37,070 nucleotides of DNA from an uncultured Granulosicoccaceae bacterium (GTDB taxonomy: Bacteria; Pseudomonadota; Gammaproteobacteria; Granulosicoccales; Granulosicoccaceae): NCBI GenBank assembly GCA_938035945.1, contig CALHOU010000153.1:1-37070 (forward strand), given 5' to 3'. Of the stretch, positions 8,556 to 18,133 are shown one piece after another. A model generated the notes under the pieces. That model saw nothing but the letters and a program-made list of their open reading frames with translations. It was not told where the DNA came from and did not search any database. The translations under genes were made by a program, and so were the position numbers. Numbering within the stretch: the stretch's first letter is position 1; each line of letters starts with the position of its first letter.

Positions 8556-8650
8556 ACGAATGGCATTCCCTTCTCACATCTGGTCCTTTTTTAACCTTGA
8601 TCAACCAAATACTTTGACGTCAATTGATTAGCATCAGTGGTGCCATTCGT
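8556..8650. repeat. Spaced inverted repeat in the divergent promoter region
   Basis: ACGAATGGCA at 8556-8565 is matched by TGCCATTCGT at 8641-8650; next to each arm the sequence GTGGCACCAC or AGTGG also recurs. The arms lie 75 bases apart between the OmpA-like gene and the HD gene, a layout that would fit a looping or dimeric regulator. Function unproven. Confidence 0.3.
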
Positions 8651-8804
8651 AGCCAATTGAGACGTGATTCAATCATTTAAATGGAAAAATCAGGTAAATG
8701 CTAAGGTTCGTCTAGCGATATAATTCAATTTTTCGTCAATGCGTGAGTACAACGGGTACTATCGTTGGCATGACTAGCTTTCTAGAAAAACGCACTTCAT
8801 CTTC

Positions 8805-9467
8805 ATGACAATAGATAGTGATACACACTTATGCCAGCAATTAGAGGCGGCACTAACAAGAACGCAAACAACTCATGACGCAAGTCATGATCTGTATCAC
8901 GCCCGTCGTGTAAAACAAAACGCGATGGCCATTGCTGAACGTGAAGGAGCTGGAAACAAACGCGTTTTAATTGCTGCAGCGTATTTGCATGATATTGTAA
9001 ATTTGCCCAAAAATGATCCCAACCGAGCGCAAGCCTCGAGCCTATCGGCAAACGCGGCCAGACCAATATTGGCATCACTAGAGTTTAGCGATGAGGAAAT
9101 TCAGGCCATCGCACACTGCATCGAAGCACATAGTTTTTCCGCAAACATTACGCCAAAAACGATTGAAGCACGCATTGTTCAAGATGCTGATCGTCTGGAG
9201 TCTTTGGGTGCGCTTGGTATTGCGCGCACGTTTTATATAGCCGGAAAAATGGACTCAGAGTTGTTTGATGGACAAGACCCATTTGCATCAACACGTGAAC
9301 TGGATGACAAACGTTTTGCGATTGATCATTTCAAAGTAAAGCTACTAACACTCAGTAACACAATGAAAACGGCTGCAGGCAAAGCGATCGCCGAGCAAAG
9401 AACACAGAACATGAGACTGTTCTTGCAACATTTGTCGGATGAAATTGGCGCTGAACAAACTTGGTAA
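8805..9467 (+). CDS. HD-domain metal-dependent phosphohydrolase
   Basis: 220 residues. The HD superfamily pattern is readable: His32 (in SHDLYHARRV), His62-Asp63 (AAYLHDIV) and a distal Asp in QDADRLESLGALG (Asp127/129), the arrangement of stand-alone HD hydrolases of the E. coli YedJ type. These are cytosolic and metal-dependent; substrates are generally unassigned nucleotides or phosphoesters. No ribosome binding site is evident upstream of ATG 8805. The stop codon is close to the next open frame (DMT permease), suggesting a shared transcript. Confidence 0.8.
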   Translation: MTIDSDTHLCQQLEAALTRTQTTHDASHDLYHARRVKQNAMAIAEREGAGNKRVLIAAAYLHDIVNLPKNDPNRAQASSLSANAARPILASLEFSDEEIQAIAHCIEAHSFSANITPKTIEARIVQDADRLESLGALGIARTFYIAGKMDSELFDGQDPFASTRELDDKRFAIDHFKVKLLTLSNTMKTAAGKAIAEQRTQNMRLFLQHLSDEIGAEQTW

Positions 9468-9526
9468 CTAACACATCCATTAAAGGGAACTTTCCATCGC
9501 AGCATAGCGGTGATAGTCAATTGCGA

Positions 9527-10402
9527 ATGGGCATCATACTGATGCTGCTGGGCACATCCATTGTGCCCGTGATGGATGCGGTTGCAAAACACTTGGGCGA
9601 CACCATGTCACCCATTCAAATCACCTGGGGCCGCTTCTTTTTTCAATTCATCATCATGGGCACAATTTTGTGTTTAACGATGGGTCCGAAAGCTCTGCTG
9701 CCGAAACAACCGCGCACACACGTCATTCGTGGGCTTTTGCTAGCCATCGCCACCCTATGCTTCTTCTGGAGTTTGCGCTCTCTGCCTTTGGCCGATGCAA
9801 TTGCCATCTTTTTTGTACAGCCAATGATCCTGACCATCATCTCAGCGCTTGTGTTGAAGGAGCGTATCGGTTGGCATCGAAGAATAGCTGTGGTGGCAGG
9901 GTTTATTGGTGCCGTATTGATTATTCGTCCGGGCACCGACGCATTTACCGCCGCCTCCTTGCTGCCGTTAGCCGCTGCTGTATTCTTCGCAAGCTATTTA
10001 GCCATGACCCGTGCAGTAGCGAATATCGACCACCCGGCCACCATGCAATTTGCCTCTGGTTTAGCTGCAACCATTGTTTTAACGCTGGTGTTGTGGATAG
10101 CAAACCTTTGGCCACAGAGCAGTTTTGCACCATCACAACCAAGCTCAATAGAATGGATGTGGCTATTTTCGATTGGCGTCATCGCCGCTGGCGGGCATTT
10201 GCTCGTGGTCATGGCCATGAATCGAGCGCCTGCATCTGCACTAGCACCGTTTGGTTATATAGAAATTGTCGCAGCCACTCTGCTTGGATGGATTTTCTTT
10301 CAAGATTGGCCGGATGCGTTGAGCTGGCTGGGTATAGCCATCATTGTCGCCAGTGGTATCTATGTGTTCTTCCGCGAGCAACGTACTGAATCGACGCACT
10401 AA
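9527..10402 (+). CDS. DMT-superfamily (EamA) permease
   Basis: 291 residues from ATG 9527; ten hydrophobic segments in two EamA repeats, the first with WGRFFFQFIIM and SLPLADAIAIFFVQP, the second with GHLLVVMAMNRAPASALAPFGYIEIV. Inner-membrane drug/metabolite transporter, substrate unknown. The open frame extends to a TTG at 9461 overlapping the end of the HD gene; the extra 22 residues are polar and the overlap would allow coupling, so the start is not settled. It converges on gpsA with 12 bases between. Confidence 0.85.
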   Translation: MGIILMLLGTSIVPVMDAVAKHLGDTMSPIQITWGRFFFQFIIMGTILCLTMGPKALLPKQPRTHVIRGLLLAIATLCFFWSLRSLPLADAIAIFFVQPMILTIISALVLKERIGWHRRIAVVAGFIGAVLIIRPGTDAFTAASLLPLAAAVFFASYLAMTRAVANIDHPATMQFASGLAATIVLTLVLWIANLWPQSSFAPSQPSSIEWMWLFSIGVIAAGGHLLVVMAMNRAPASALAPFGYIEIVAATLLGWIFFQDWPDALSWLGIAIIVASGIYVFFREQRTESTH

Positions 10403-10414
10403 GCACCAAAGCTT

Positions 10415-11407
10415 TTACATTTCCGCGCCTGTGTTTCTATCAAGCAAGGCTTTAACGGCTACTCTTGGGTCAACACCTTCAATCAGGATGCGATAAACCT
10501 GTTCAATGATTGGTAACTCTATTCCGAGACGCTGAGATTGCTCAAACACAGCACGCGATGCTTGCACGCCTTCTACCACCTGTTGAATTTCTTCTTCAGC
10601 TTGCGCAACGGTTTTCCCCGCCGCTATAGCCAAACCCATTCGTCGGTTTCTAGATTGATTGTCGGTACAGGTAAGCACTAAGTCACCCATACCTGCCAGC
10701 CCCATAAAGGTTTCAGCGTTGGCTCCCATAGCAACACCAAATTTTCGCATCTCGCGCAAACCGCGATTGATTAAGGCCACGCGCGCATTCGCACCAAAGC
10801 CAAGACCATCTGATAGACCAGCGCCGATAGCTAACACGTTCTTAATTGCACCTCCAACTTCGACCCCAACAATATCTTGGGATGTATAAGCCAGGAACGA
10901 CTCGCTCGACAAATAGTTAGCGAGTTGGTCACCAAATTCGCTATCGGACGCTGCAACGGTTATCGCCGTTGGTAAATCTTGACCAACTTCGGTCGCAAAC
11001 GTTGGACCTGATAAAACGCCAAAGCGTTTGCATTCAGGCAATACTTCTCGCACCACTTGATGCGGCAACATACCAGTAGAGAGTTCCAGGCCCTTTGTGG
11101 CCCACGCTATCGACAACGGTTTGCCTTTGAGGCGCTCTAAAATGCCACGAAATGAATGACTCGGGACTGAAACCAGCACAGTAGATGCACCTTCCAGCGC
11201 TGTATCCCAATCCGGCTCTGCTCGCAAGCTTGATGGGAACTGAGCGCCGGGTAAATAGCGCTTGTTTTCCGAATCAGTTTGCATGGCGGTTACTAAAGCC
11301 TCGTCGCGACCCCACAGAGTAACCTGCGTGCCGGTCCGCGCCATTTGAATAGCCAAGGCCGTTCCCCAAGAACCAGAACCGAGTACCGTGATCTTCCTGT
11401 CTGTCAT
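10415..11407 (-). CDS. gpsA: NAD(P)-dependent glycerol-3-phosphate dehydrogenase
   Basis: 330 residues, usual GpsA length. It reduces dihydroxyacetone phosphate to sn-glycerol-3-phosphate for phospholipid synthesis in the cytosol. The nucleotide-binding GSGSWG motif is at residues 10-15; VGGAIKNVLAIGAG holds the catalytic Lys, and GLAGMGDLVLTC and SRNRRMG are signature segments. ATG at 11405-11407 has AAGGG 8 bases upstream and gives the standard N-terminus; the frame is open for nine more codons upstream, which is not favoured. Confidence 0.96.
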   Translation of the reverse strand: MTDRKITVLGSGSWGTALAIQMARTGTQVTLWGRDEALVTAMQTDSENKRYLPGAQFPSSLRAEPDWDTALEGASTVLVSVPSHSFRGILERLKGKPLSIAWATKGLELSTGMLPHQVVREVLPECKRFGVLSGPTFATEVGQDLPTAITVAASDSEFGDQLANYLSSESFLAYTSQDIVGVEVGGAIKNVLAIGAGLSDGLGFGANARVALINRGLREMRKFGVAMGANAETFMGLAGMGDLVLTCTDNQSRNRRMGLAIAAGKTVAQAEEEIQQVVEGVQASRAVFEQSQRLGIELPIIEQVYRILIEGVDPRVAVKALLDRNTGAEM

Positions 11408-11504
11408 TGCCAAACCCTTGTTTGTATTTTGCACTGATCTTATTTAACGATTTATATGCACCAATCAATCCACTGGGTTTAGATCAGCACAAAACTACAT
11501 CAGT

Positions 11505-12176
11505 TCAAACAGATCGTTGTTGTCCGTTATCCTTTGGCCCCAAACTTAAAAACAAGGGTGCTGCGCGTTTAACCCATTGATCTGGTGTTTGCGCATCGTT
11601 TGCTGATTCACCAAAACACGATTGCAACATCTCAGTGTTGATAACACCAGGATTTACAGGTACAGCGGCCAAGCCGTGCGGAAGGTCTTGTGCCAGAGCT
11701 TGGGTCATGCCTTCAATGGCAAACTTGGTCGTGCAGTAGGCCGCTACGTCGGCCGATACAGATCGCCCCCAACCGCTACTGAGATTAGCAATGACACCGC
11801 TACCGCGCTCTATCATGGCTGGCAACACATGGCGTGTAACCGAAAAAACGGCTGTTATGTTGACATCAATCAATTGTTTAAATTCAGCCAAGGGTACCTC
11901 CCACAGAGGAGCATTTTTAGCGATAACAGCGGCATTATTTATAACAAGATCAGGCACGCCCCACTCGCTCTCGAGCTTGGTTATCCAGGCTTGCACAGCC
12001 TGGTCATCAGTGATATCGAGCGCCGTAAAGTGATGCTGAGAACCGAGTGATTCAGACAATCGCTTAACGGCTTTTTCTGTTCTGGCACAACCCGCAATTT
12101 CGTGACCCTGTTGCGCGTACTCGTTGCACAGGGCCAGACCTAAGCCTCGGCTAACGCCGGTTATTAATATTTTCAT
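11505..12176 (-). CDS. Classical short-chain dehydrogenase/reductase
   Basis: 223 residues. Cofactor motif TGVSRGLG (6-13), NNAA (80-83), catalytic Ser at about 133-134 and YCTTK (Tyr147, Lys151). Short C-terminus compared with 250-residue family members, so the substrate loop is small. Substrate unknown. It follows the EamA permease gene by 10 bases on the same strand and is probably the last gene of an ABC exporter-permease-SDR transcript. Confidence 0.85.
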   Translation of the reverse strand: MKILITGVSRGLGLALCNEYAQQGHEIAGCARTEKAVKRLSESLGSQHHFTALDITDDQAVQAWITKLESEWGVPDLVINNAAVIAKNAPLWEVPLAEFKQLIDVNITAVFSVTRHVLPAMIERGSGVIANLSSGWGRSVSADVAAYCTTKFAIEGMTQALAQDLPHGLAAVPVNPGVINTEMLQSCFGESANDAQTPDQWVKRAAPLFLSLGPKDNGQQRSV

Positions 12177-12186
12177 CGTTATCTCA

Positions 12187-13086
12187 TTAAACGCTTGATC
12201 GTTGTGCCAGTATGCTTAAGGCCGCACCCACCAGTACGATTACAGCACCCAGCCAGGTTAGTGCAGCATATGACTCGTTAAAAATCAACGTACCCACCAG
12301 TAAAGCCACTGCTGCGGCAACGTAACCAATTTGACTTAAATAAGTCGGTCCGCCGACGAATTGCAAACGCGAATGCAATGCCACCATAACGCTGGCCACA
12401 ACAACGGTTATTAACACGACCACTGGAATACTGGGCAAACCAAGCAGTAACGGCGCGCCAGGCATAGTTAATACCAACAACAGCAACATACACGCAGCAG
12501 CCAGATTCATTCCTATGGCAAGCTCCATCGGTTCAGCATTTTTTGGCCAGGCCATGGTGCGATAGACGTTGCCAATAGCCAGTGATGTTGGAATGCTCAA
12601 ACCGGCCAACATCCAGCCAATGCTGGCGGGATTATTTATTTCACCGCGTGTGGTCGCGATAGTGAGCGCACCAATAAAACCGCATGCTATACCGAGTAGA
12701 CCCAAGCGGTTGGGCATTCGCACTTGCCATATGGATGATATAGCCAGAGTGATTAACGGAGATAAGGTGAACAGCAGTCCGGTAAACCCGGAGCCCAGTT
12801 TGGGAATAACACTGAAGGTTAAAATATTCGGTATAACCAAGGACACACTGGCAGCCAAGAAATAGAATTTGATGTTGCGCACGTTGATTAAAAGTTTACG
12901 CCTGCCTGCAATACGGTACAGCAACAACCCAATCGATGCGCCGCCAGACATCAGAAGTGCCCACACCACCGGCGATGCGCCCGCTAAGCTGCCTAACTTT
13001 CCCAGCGGGAACGTCAGACCAAGCAAACTCCCCACAGCAATCAATAGAAACGCTGCCGAATTCATTGGTGACGTTGGCTTAGCCAT
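12187..13086 (-). CDS. DMT-superfamily (EamA) permease
   Basis: 299 residues from ATG at 13084-13086, about ten hydrophobic segments. Features such as GLLFTLSPLITLAISSIW and a final FNESYAALTWLGAVIVLVGA fit the EamA family. The start overlaps the end of the ABC exporter gene by 8 bases, so the two are translationally coupled. The open frame runs further up to 13152 inside the exporter gene, which is not a likely start. Substrate unknown. Confidence 0.85.
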   Translation of the reverse strand: MAKPTSPMNSAAFLLIAVGSLLGLTFPLGKLGSLAGASPVVWALLMSGGASIGLLLYRIAGRRKLLINVRNIKFYFLAASVSLVIPNILTFSVIPKLGSGFTGLLFTLSPLITLAISSIWQVRMPNRLGLLGIACGFIGALTIATTRGEINNPASIGWMLAGLSIPTSLAIGNVYRTMAWPKNAEPMELAIGMNLAAACMLLLLVLTMPGAPLLLGLPSIPVVVLITVVVASVMVALHSRLQFVGGPTYLSQIGYVAAAVALLVGTLIFNESYAALTWLGAVIVLVGAALSILAQRSSV

Positions 13087-14884
13087 CGTTGCTGTGAGTT
13101 GCCAAGGCCGTTGCACCCGTTTGAACTTGCCACTGGCGCGAGTAATACCCATCTATTGCAATGAGTTGCGCATGTGTACCCTGCTCCACTACCTTGCCAT
13201 GATCGAGCACAACAATATTATCAGCACCCACTATGGTGGATAGCCGATGTGCTACGACCAACACAGTGCGGTTCTTAGACACGGTGGCTAGCGAATTTTG
13301 AATAGCGGCTTCTGTTTCATTATCAACCGCACTTGTTGCCTCATCGAGGATAAGAATGGGTGGATTTTTCAAAATTGCACGAGCAAGTGATAAACGTTGT
13401 CTTTGTCCACCGGAAAGTTTTACCCCTCGCTCCCCAACAAAGGTATCTATGCCATCAGGCAACTGATAAACAAAGTCCCACGCCTCCGCCGCTTTTGCGG
13501 CATGCACAATCTCATCAAGGGATGCATCAGGCTTTCCATAGGCGATGTTGTCGCGAACGCTGCCTTCGAACAAAAATACATCCTGGCTAACCAAACCAAT
13601 TGACTCACGTAAAGCTTCAAGCGTTAATTGATCAATCTGCACGCCATCAATACGGATGCTGCCGGTAGACACCGGATAAAAACGCAACAATAATTTAATT
13701 AGCGTCGATTTGCCCGAACCGGTCGCGCCAACCAAGGCTACGGTTTGTCCAGCAGGCACAGTTAAAGACACATTTTGTACGCCGGCTTCAGATTGGTTAT
13801 ACCGAAACGAAAGCGCATCAAATTCTATCTGCCCTTTGACGGGTGTCGGCAAGGCTTCAGTGCCTATATTGCGTACATCACTTGGGGTTTCAATCAATTT
13901 TAGTATGCGACGTGTACTGGCCATGGCCCGCTCGTATAAATCGACGGTTTGCGCAAGTCGCGTTAGTGGCCAGAGTAAGCGTTGGGTTAAGAACACCAAC
14001 ATGCCGTACGCACCTACGTTTAAAGTACCATCCAGAGTTTTAAAACCACCAATGATGAACGTGGCTAAAAAGCCGCACAGAATCGCCATGCGAATCATTG
14101 GAATAAAGGCTGAGCTGACGCGAATAGCGCGTCTATTCGCGCGTACATAGCGATCACTGGCATCACGCAAACGAGCCGACTCGCGATCTTCAGCAGTGAA
14201 CGATTTTATCGTTGCCATACCGCCAAGATTATTGGCTAAGCGATTTGCTAAGCCGCCTACTTGAGCACGCACATCGGCGTACAGTGGCGTGGCTCTGCGC
14301 ATATAAAAGAACGCACCCCAAATAACCACAGGTATGGGCATGATCGCAAGCCATGCAATGGTTGGAGATACATAGAAGAACACACCGCCAACGAGGACAA
14401 CGGCCACAAACACTTGCAGGAAGTCGTTTGCACCACCGTCCAGAAATCGCTCTAGCTGATTAACATCATCATTGAGAATAGCCGTAAGCTCACCCGACCC
14501 ACGTGATTCAAAAAAGCTCATGTCCTGACGTTGCACTTGATCATATGCCGATTGACGCATATCAGCTTGAATATCCTGGGCCAGGTTTCGCCACAGAATG
14601 AGATGTAAATATTCAAACAAAGACTCTCCTACCCAAATAAGGAAAGTCAGTACGCCAAGTACCACAATTTGTGATTGCGGAGAATCGAAACCTAAGCTGG
14701 CAACAAAGCTGGCTTCTCGATTAACCACGACATCGATGGCAATACCGATCAAGATTTCCGGCATGATATCGAAGAAGGTGTTCAGCGCCGAACAAATACT
14801 GGCTAAAACAATGCGCCGTCGATAGCCCCGGGCGTATCGAATCAGATGCAGAAGTGCACCAAAACTGGTTGTTGATTCAGCCAT
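13079..14884 (-). CDS. ABC exporter, fused membrane and ATPase domains (MsbA/LmrA-like)
   Basis: 601 residues: a six-helix transmembrane domain (about 1-330) then an ATPase domain (about 350-590) with Walker A GATGSGKS (386-393), Q-loop Gln434, signature LSGGQ (490-494), Walker B LILDE (511-515) and H-loop His546; all catalytic residues are kept. It would work as a homodimer exporting lipid or a hydrophobic compound across the inner membrane. No kdsB or lpxK neighbour is present, so it is unlikely to be the primary MsbA. Start ATG at 14882-14884 lies just after the ribosomal cluster terminator, so it has its own promoter or reads through. Confidence 0.9.
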   Translation of the reverse strand: MAESTTSFGALLHLIRYARGYRRRIVLASICSALNTFFDIMPEILIGIAIDVVVNREASFVASLGFDSPQSQIVVLGVLTFLIWVGESLFEYLHLILWRNLAQDIQADMRQSAYDQVQRQDMSFFESRGSGELTAILNDDVNQLERFLDGGANDFLQVFVAVVLVGGVFFYVSPTIAWLAIMPIPVVIWGAFFYMRRATPLYADVRAQVGGLANRLANNLGGMATIKSFTAEDRESARLRDASDRYVRANRRAIRVSSAFIPMIRMAILCGFLATFIIGGFKTLDGTLNVGAYGMLVFLTQRLLWPLTRLAQTVDLYERAMASTRRILKLIETPSDVRNIGTEALPTPVKGQIEFDALSFRYNQSEAGVQNVSLTVPAGQTVALVGATGSGKSTLIKLLLRFYPVSTGSIRIDGVQIDQLTLEALRESIGLVSQDVFLFEGSVRDNIAYGKPDASLDEIVHAAKAAEAWDFVYQLPDGIDTFVGERGVKLSGGQRQRLSLARAILKNPPILILDEATSAVDNETEAAIQNSLATVSKNRTVLVVAHRLSTIVGADNIVVLDHGKVVEQGTHAQLIAIDGYYSRQWQVQTGATALATHSNDG

Positions 14885-14910
14885 AGTGAAATGAGTCTAA
14901 CACTGAAATA

Positions 14911-14948
14911 AAAAAGGCCCGCGTCTGCTGTGCAGAGCGGGCCTTTGG
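14911..14948 (-). terminator. Rho-independent terminator of the ribosomal/rpoA cluster
   Basis: On the minus strand AAAGGCCCGC pairs with GCGGGCCTTT, extended by an inner TCTGC/GCAGA stem, and is followed by a U-run into the next gene's upstream region. It lies 32 bases past the rplQ stop. A-rich on the other side, but no plus-strand gene reads into it. Confidence 0.9.
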
Positions 14949-14979
14949 TTTTCTAGTTAAGGGCGATGCCCTTAGCAAA

Positions 14980-15342
14980 CTACTCGCTGCGTTCTACGAA
15001 TTCGATGATCGCCATTGGTGCGTTGTCACCAGGACGCATACCGCATTTCATAATACGAGTGTAACCACCCGGACGGCCAGAAAAACGTGGACCAAGAACA
15101 GTGAACAGCTTGCCTACAGCAGCTTTGTCGCGAAGGCGTGAAAAGGCCAAACGACGCTTGGCTACACTGTCTTCTTTGCTCATGGTGATTAGCGGTTCAA
15201 CCACACGACGCAGCTCTTTTGCTTTTGGCAAAGTTGTACGAATAGATTCGTGTTCAACCAAAGACGTTGCCATGTTGCGGAACATAGCCTGACGATGGCT
15301 GCTATTTCTATTGAGCTGACGCCCACTTTTACGATGTCTCAT
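14980..15342 (-). CDS. rplQ: 50S ribosomal protein L17
   Basis: 120 residues. Large-subunit protein near the peptide exit tunnel. [20 protein letters not shown] is the family start, and [19 protein letters not shown] its C-terminal block. Last gene of the cluster, 56 bases after rpoA and just before the terminator. Confidence 0.97.
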   Translation of the reverse strand: MRHRKSGRQLNRNSSHRQAMFRNMATSLVEHESIRTTLPKAKELRRVVEPLITMSKEDSVAKRRLAFSRLRDKAAVGKLFTVLGPRFSGRPGGYTRIMKCGMRPGDNAPMAIIEFVERSE

Positions 15343-15398
15343 CTTCTTTCCACTCGTCTACCGATAAAATCGGTCGACTTAAATATTTACTAAATGGG

Positions 15399-16391
15399 TT
15401 ACTTGCCAAGCTCACGCTGCTTTTGCAGCTCTGGTGGTGGCCAGTTTTCCAAGCGCATGCCCAGCGATAACGCTTGCTGAGCGAGCACGTCCTTGATTTC
15501 AGTCAACGACTTCTTACCAAGGTTCGGTGTTTTCAACAGTTCTACTTCGGTTCGCTGAATCAGGTCGCCAATGTAGTAAATGTTTTCTGCTTTCAGGCAG
15601 TTTGCAGATCGAACAGTTAATTCCAGGTCGTCCACCGGACGCAGAAGGATTGGATCGATATCCGACGCCTCTTCCTCTTCCTGCGTTTGTGTCTCAGCTT
15701 TCAAGTCAACAAAGACTGATAGCTGTTCTTGCAGAATTGTGGCCGACTTACGAATCGCCTCTTCAGGGTCGATCGTGCCGTTGGTTTCCAAATCGATAAT
15801 CAGTTTGTCCAAATCGGTTCGCTGCTCAACACGTGCACTATCAACGTTGTAGGCCACTTTGCTTACCGGGCTAAACGATGCGTCGATTTGTAAGCTACCA
15901 ATTGGGCGATTCTCGCCTTCGTCCAACTTACGGTGTGATGCAGGCTCGTAACCACGACCAACACGCGCACGAAGCGTCATGTTCAAGTTAGTGTTACCCG
16001 TAAGGGTACAAATAACATGATCTGGGTTAACGATTTCGATGTCGTGATCTAGCGTAATGTCACCCGCTGTCACAACACAAGGACCTTGTTTCACAAGCTT
16101 TAAAGTTGCTTCTTCTTTCGCGTGCATGACAATTGACACGCCTTTAAGATTCAAAAGTATATCGAGCACGTCTTCTTGCACACCTTCCATTGTGGTGTAC
16201 TCGTGCAATACGCCTTCGATCTCTGCTTCATAAATAGCAGCACCGGGCATGGAAGACAAAAGGATGCGCCTAAGGGCGTTTCCTAGAGTGTGTCCAAATC
16301 CGCGCTCCAATGGCTCTAACGTAACCTTTGCGTGGTTAGTGCTAGAGGCCGATACATCTACAATACGAGGCTTTAAAAATTCGGTTTGCAT
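15399..16391 (-). CDS. rpoA: RNA polymerase alpha subunit
   Basis: 330 residues. N-terminal assembly domain with [19 protein letters not shown], and C-terminal DNA- and activator-binding domain with [20 protein letters not shown] and [16 protein letters not shown], joined by an acidic Glu-rich linker (TQEEEEASD). The end [15 protein letters not shown] is a little longer than in E. coli. ATG at 16389-16391 gives the standard MQTEFLKP start; three codons of open frame before it begin with TTG and are not needed. The 153-base gap after rpsD is the widest in the cluster and may hold extra regulation. Confidence 0.97.
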   Translation of the reverse strand: MQTEFLKPRIVDVSASSTNHAKVTLEPLERGFGHTLGNALRRILLSSMPGAAIYEAEIEGVLHEYTTMEGVQEDVLDILLNLKGVSIVMHAKEEATLKLVKQGPCVVTAGDITLDHDIEIVNPDHVICTLTGNTNLNMTLRARVGRGYEPASHRKLDEGENRPIGSLQIDASFSPVSKVAYNVDSARVEQRTDLDKLIIDLETNGTIDPEEAIRKSATILQEQLSVFVDLKAETQTQEEEEASDIDPILLRPVDDLELTVRSANCLKAENIYYIGDLIQRTEVELLKTPNLGKKSLTEIKDVLAQQALSLGMRLENWPPPELQKQRELGK

Positions 16392-16488
16392 GGCATTCAA
16401 CCTGATTTAATCTCTACTGAACAAGTCGACACATACTGCATCGACGCTTGTGCTGTTTACTCTTGTTTGAAAATCCAATTGGCAAGCT

Positions 16489-16512
16489 ACTGGGCAGGCC
16501 ACTGAGCAGGCC
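16489..16512. repeat. 12-bp tandem duplication in the rpsD-rpoA gap
   Basis: ACTGGGCAGGCC followed directly by ACTGAGCAGGCC, one mismatch in twelve. It lies in the otherwise featureless spacer between rpsD and rpoA. Small size and single mismatch make this a weak but real repeat. Confidence 0.5.
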
Positions 16513-16544
16513 AAACAAGGGCTGCAGCACTACAGGTATTCCTA

Positions 16545-17165
16545 TTACTTCGAGTACAGTTCGACTACCAGTGACTCGTTGATTTCAGCTGGCAAGTCGG
16601 CACGATCTGGAACAGACTTGAAAACACCTTCGAATTTCTTCGCATCAACTTCAAGCCAGCCAGGTAAACCACGCTGTGCATGCAATTCCATTGAATCGGA
16701 TATACGTGCTTGCTTCTTGGCTTTTTCACGAATCGAAATAGTCTGATTCGGCTTAACTTGATAAGACGCAATGTTAACGATTTTGCCGTCAACCATGATT
16801 GATTTGTGCGATACCAACTGACGCGCTTCTGCGCGAGTTGAACCAAAACCCATGCGGTAGACAACGTTGTCTAGACGCTGCTCTAGCATGCTTAGTAGGT
16901 TTTCACCGGTTGCACCTTTAGTTGCAGCCGCTGCTTTGTAGTAATTACGGAATTGCTTTTCCAGAACACCGTACATACGACGCAATTTCTGCTTTTCACG
17001 CAACTGCATTGCATAGTCTGATGGACGACCACGCTTTGCCCCTTGCATACCCGGAGGGGTTTCAAGATTACACTTCGACTCAAGCGGTCGAATACCAGAC
17101 TTCAAGTACAAATCTGTACCTTCACGTCTGCTTAATTTACATTTTGGACCAATATAACGAGCCAC
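16545..17165 (-). CDS. rpsD: 30S ribosomal protein S4
   Basis: 206 residues. Primary 16S rRNA binder, translational fidelity, and in E. coli the repressor of the alpha operon. [19 protein letters not shown] start, S4 RNA-binding domain with [24 protein letters not shown]. It lies 53 bases after rpsK. Confidence 0.97.
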   Translation of the reverse strand: MARYIGPKCKLSRREGTDLYLKSGIRPLESKCNLETPPGMQGAKRGRPSDYAMQLREKQKLRRMYGVLEKQFRNYYKAAAATKGATGENLLSMLEQRLDNVVYRMGFGSTRAEARQLVSHKSIMVDGKIVNIASYQVKPNQTISIREKAKKQARISDSMELHAQRGLPGWLEVDAKKFEGVFKSVPDRADLPAEINESLVVELYSK

Positions 17166-17218
17166 TACTTACACTCCAACCTTAACCAAACCAGCTGTTT
17201 CATCCTGTAACTTCTCTA

Positions 17219-17602
17219 TTACACGCGACGCTTTTTAGGCGGGCGGCAGCCATTATGGGGAATTGGCGTTACATCCAGGATGCTACTGATTTTAAAACCC
17301 ACGTTGTTCAATGAACGCACTGCTGAATCACGACCAGGACCTGGGCCCTTGACGCGAACATCAATGTTTTTCAATCCATACTCTTTCGCCGCTTCCCCGG
17401 CACGCTCAGCCGCAACCTGCGCTGCATATGGCGTACTTTTACGAGAACCACGAAAGCCTGATCCGCCAGCTGTTGCCCACGAAAGCGCATTGCCTTGACG
17501 ATCAGTGATCATCACGATCGTGTTGTTAAACGATGCGTGAATGTGCGCAATACCGTCAGTAACGGTACGACGAGCTTTTTTCTTTGGGCTAGTTGCTGCC
17601 AT
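17219..17602 (-). CDS. rpsK: 30S ribosomal protein S11
   Basis: 127 residues. Platform protein of the small subunit near the mRNA exit. Core motif [14 protein letters not shown] and the [11 protein letters not shown] loop, and a [13 protein letters not shown] end, all standard. It follows rpsM by 27 bases. Confidence 0.97.
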   Translation of the reverse strand: MAATSPKKKARRTVTDGIAHIHASFNNTIVMITDRQGNALSWATAGGSGFRGSRKSTPYAAQVAAERAGEAAKEYGLKNIDVRVKGPGPGRDSAVRSLNNVGFKISSILDVTPIPHNGCRPPKKRRV

Positions 17603-17629
17603 CTTAATGTCTCTAACTTATTCGGGCGA

Positions 17630-17986
17630 TTAACGCTTTAGAGGGCGACGTGGCCCTTTACGCGTACGAGCATTGGTTTTGGTACGTTGACCACGAAGCG
17701 GCAAACCGCGACGATGGCGTATACCGCGATAGCAACCCAAGTCCATCAATCGCTTGATGTTCATGGAGACGTCACGTCGCAAGTCACCTTCTACGGTGTG
17801 CTTGCCTACTTCGGTTCGAAGATTTTCAACTTCCGATTCAGACAGATCACGAACTTTTGTGTCTGCAGCAACACCCGCAGCAGCACATACTTCACGTGCA
17901 CGTGTGCGGCCAATGCCGTAAATCGAGGTTAGTGCGATCCATGTGTGTTTCTGGACCGGGATATTTATGCCAGCTATGCGGGCCAT
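17630..17986 (-). CDS. rpsM: 30S ribosomal protein S13
   Basis: 118 residues. Head protein that contacts tRNA and forms intersubunit bridges. [20 protein letters not shown] start, YGIGRTRA helix-hairpin and basic [17 protein letters not shown] tail. Usually the first gene of the alpha operon; here 12 bases after rpmJ with no visible separate promoter. Confidence 0.97.
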   Translation of the reverse strand: MARIAGINIPVQKHTWIALTSIYGIGRTRAREVCAAAGVAADTKVRDLSESEVENLRTEVGKHTVEGDLRRDVSMNIKRLMDLGCYRGIRHRRGLPLRGQRTKTNARTRKGPRRPLKR

Positions 17987-17998
17987 GCGGTTCTCCGA

Positions 17999-18112
17999 TT
18001 ATCCTTGACGCTGCTTGTGACGTGGGTCGCTGCAAATGACGCGAATAACGCCTTTACGCTTAACCACTTTACAGTTGCGGCAAATTTTTTTGACTGATGC
18101 TCTACATTTCAT
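17999..18112 (-). CDS. rpmJ: 50S ribosomal protein L36 (zinc-binding form)
   Basis: 37 residues. Starts [19 protein letters not shown]. Zinc ligands Cys11, Cys14, Cys27 and His32 are all present, so this is the zinc-binding (C+) form. Located, as usual, between secY and rpsM, 21 bases after the secY stop. Confidence 0.95.
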   Translation of the reverse strand: MKCRASVKKICRNCKVVKRKGVIRVICSDPRHKQRQG

Positions 18113-18133
18113 ACGTGTTCTCCAATGGCCACA

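Noticed and set aside
9670..10389. Long open frame on the plus strand (239 codons) in another frame of the DMT permease gene
   Set aside because: The peptide is rich in Cys, His, Arg and Ser with no family pattern, and the overlapping permease frame reads cleanly as ten hydrophobic segments.
13710..14150. Plus-strand open frame opposite the ABC exporter
   Set aside because: Antisense shadow of the exporter, with no own start signal or family features.
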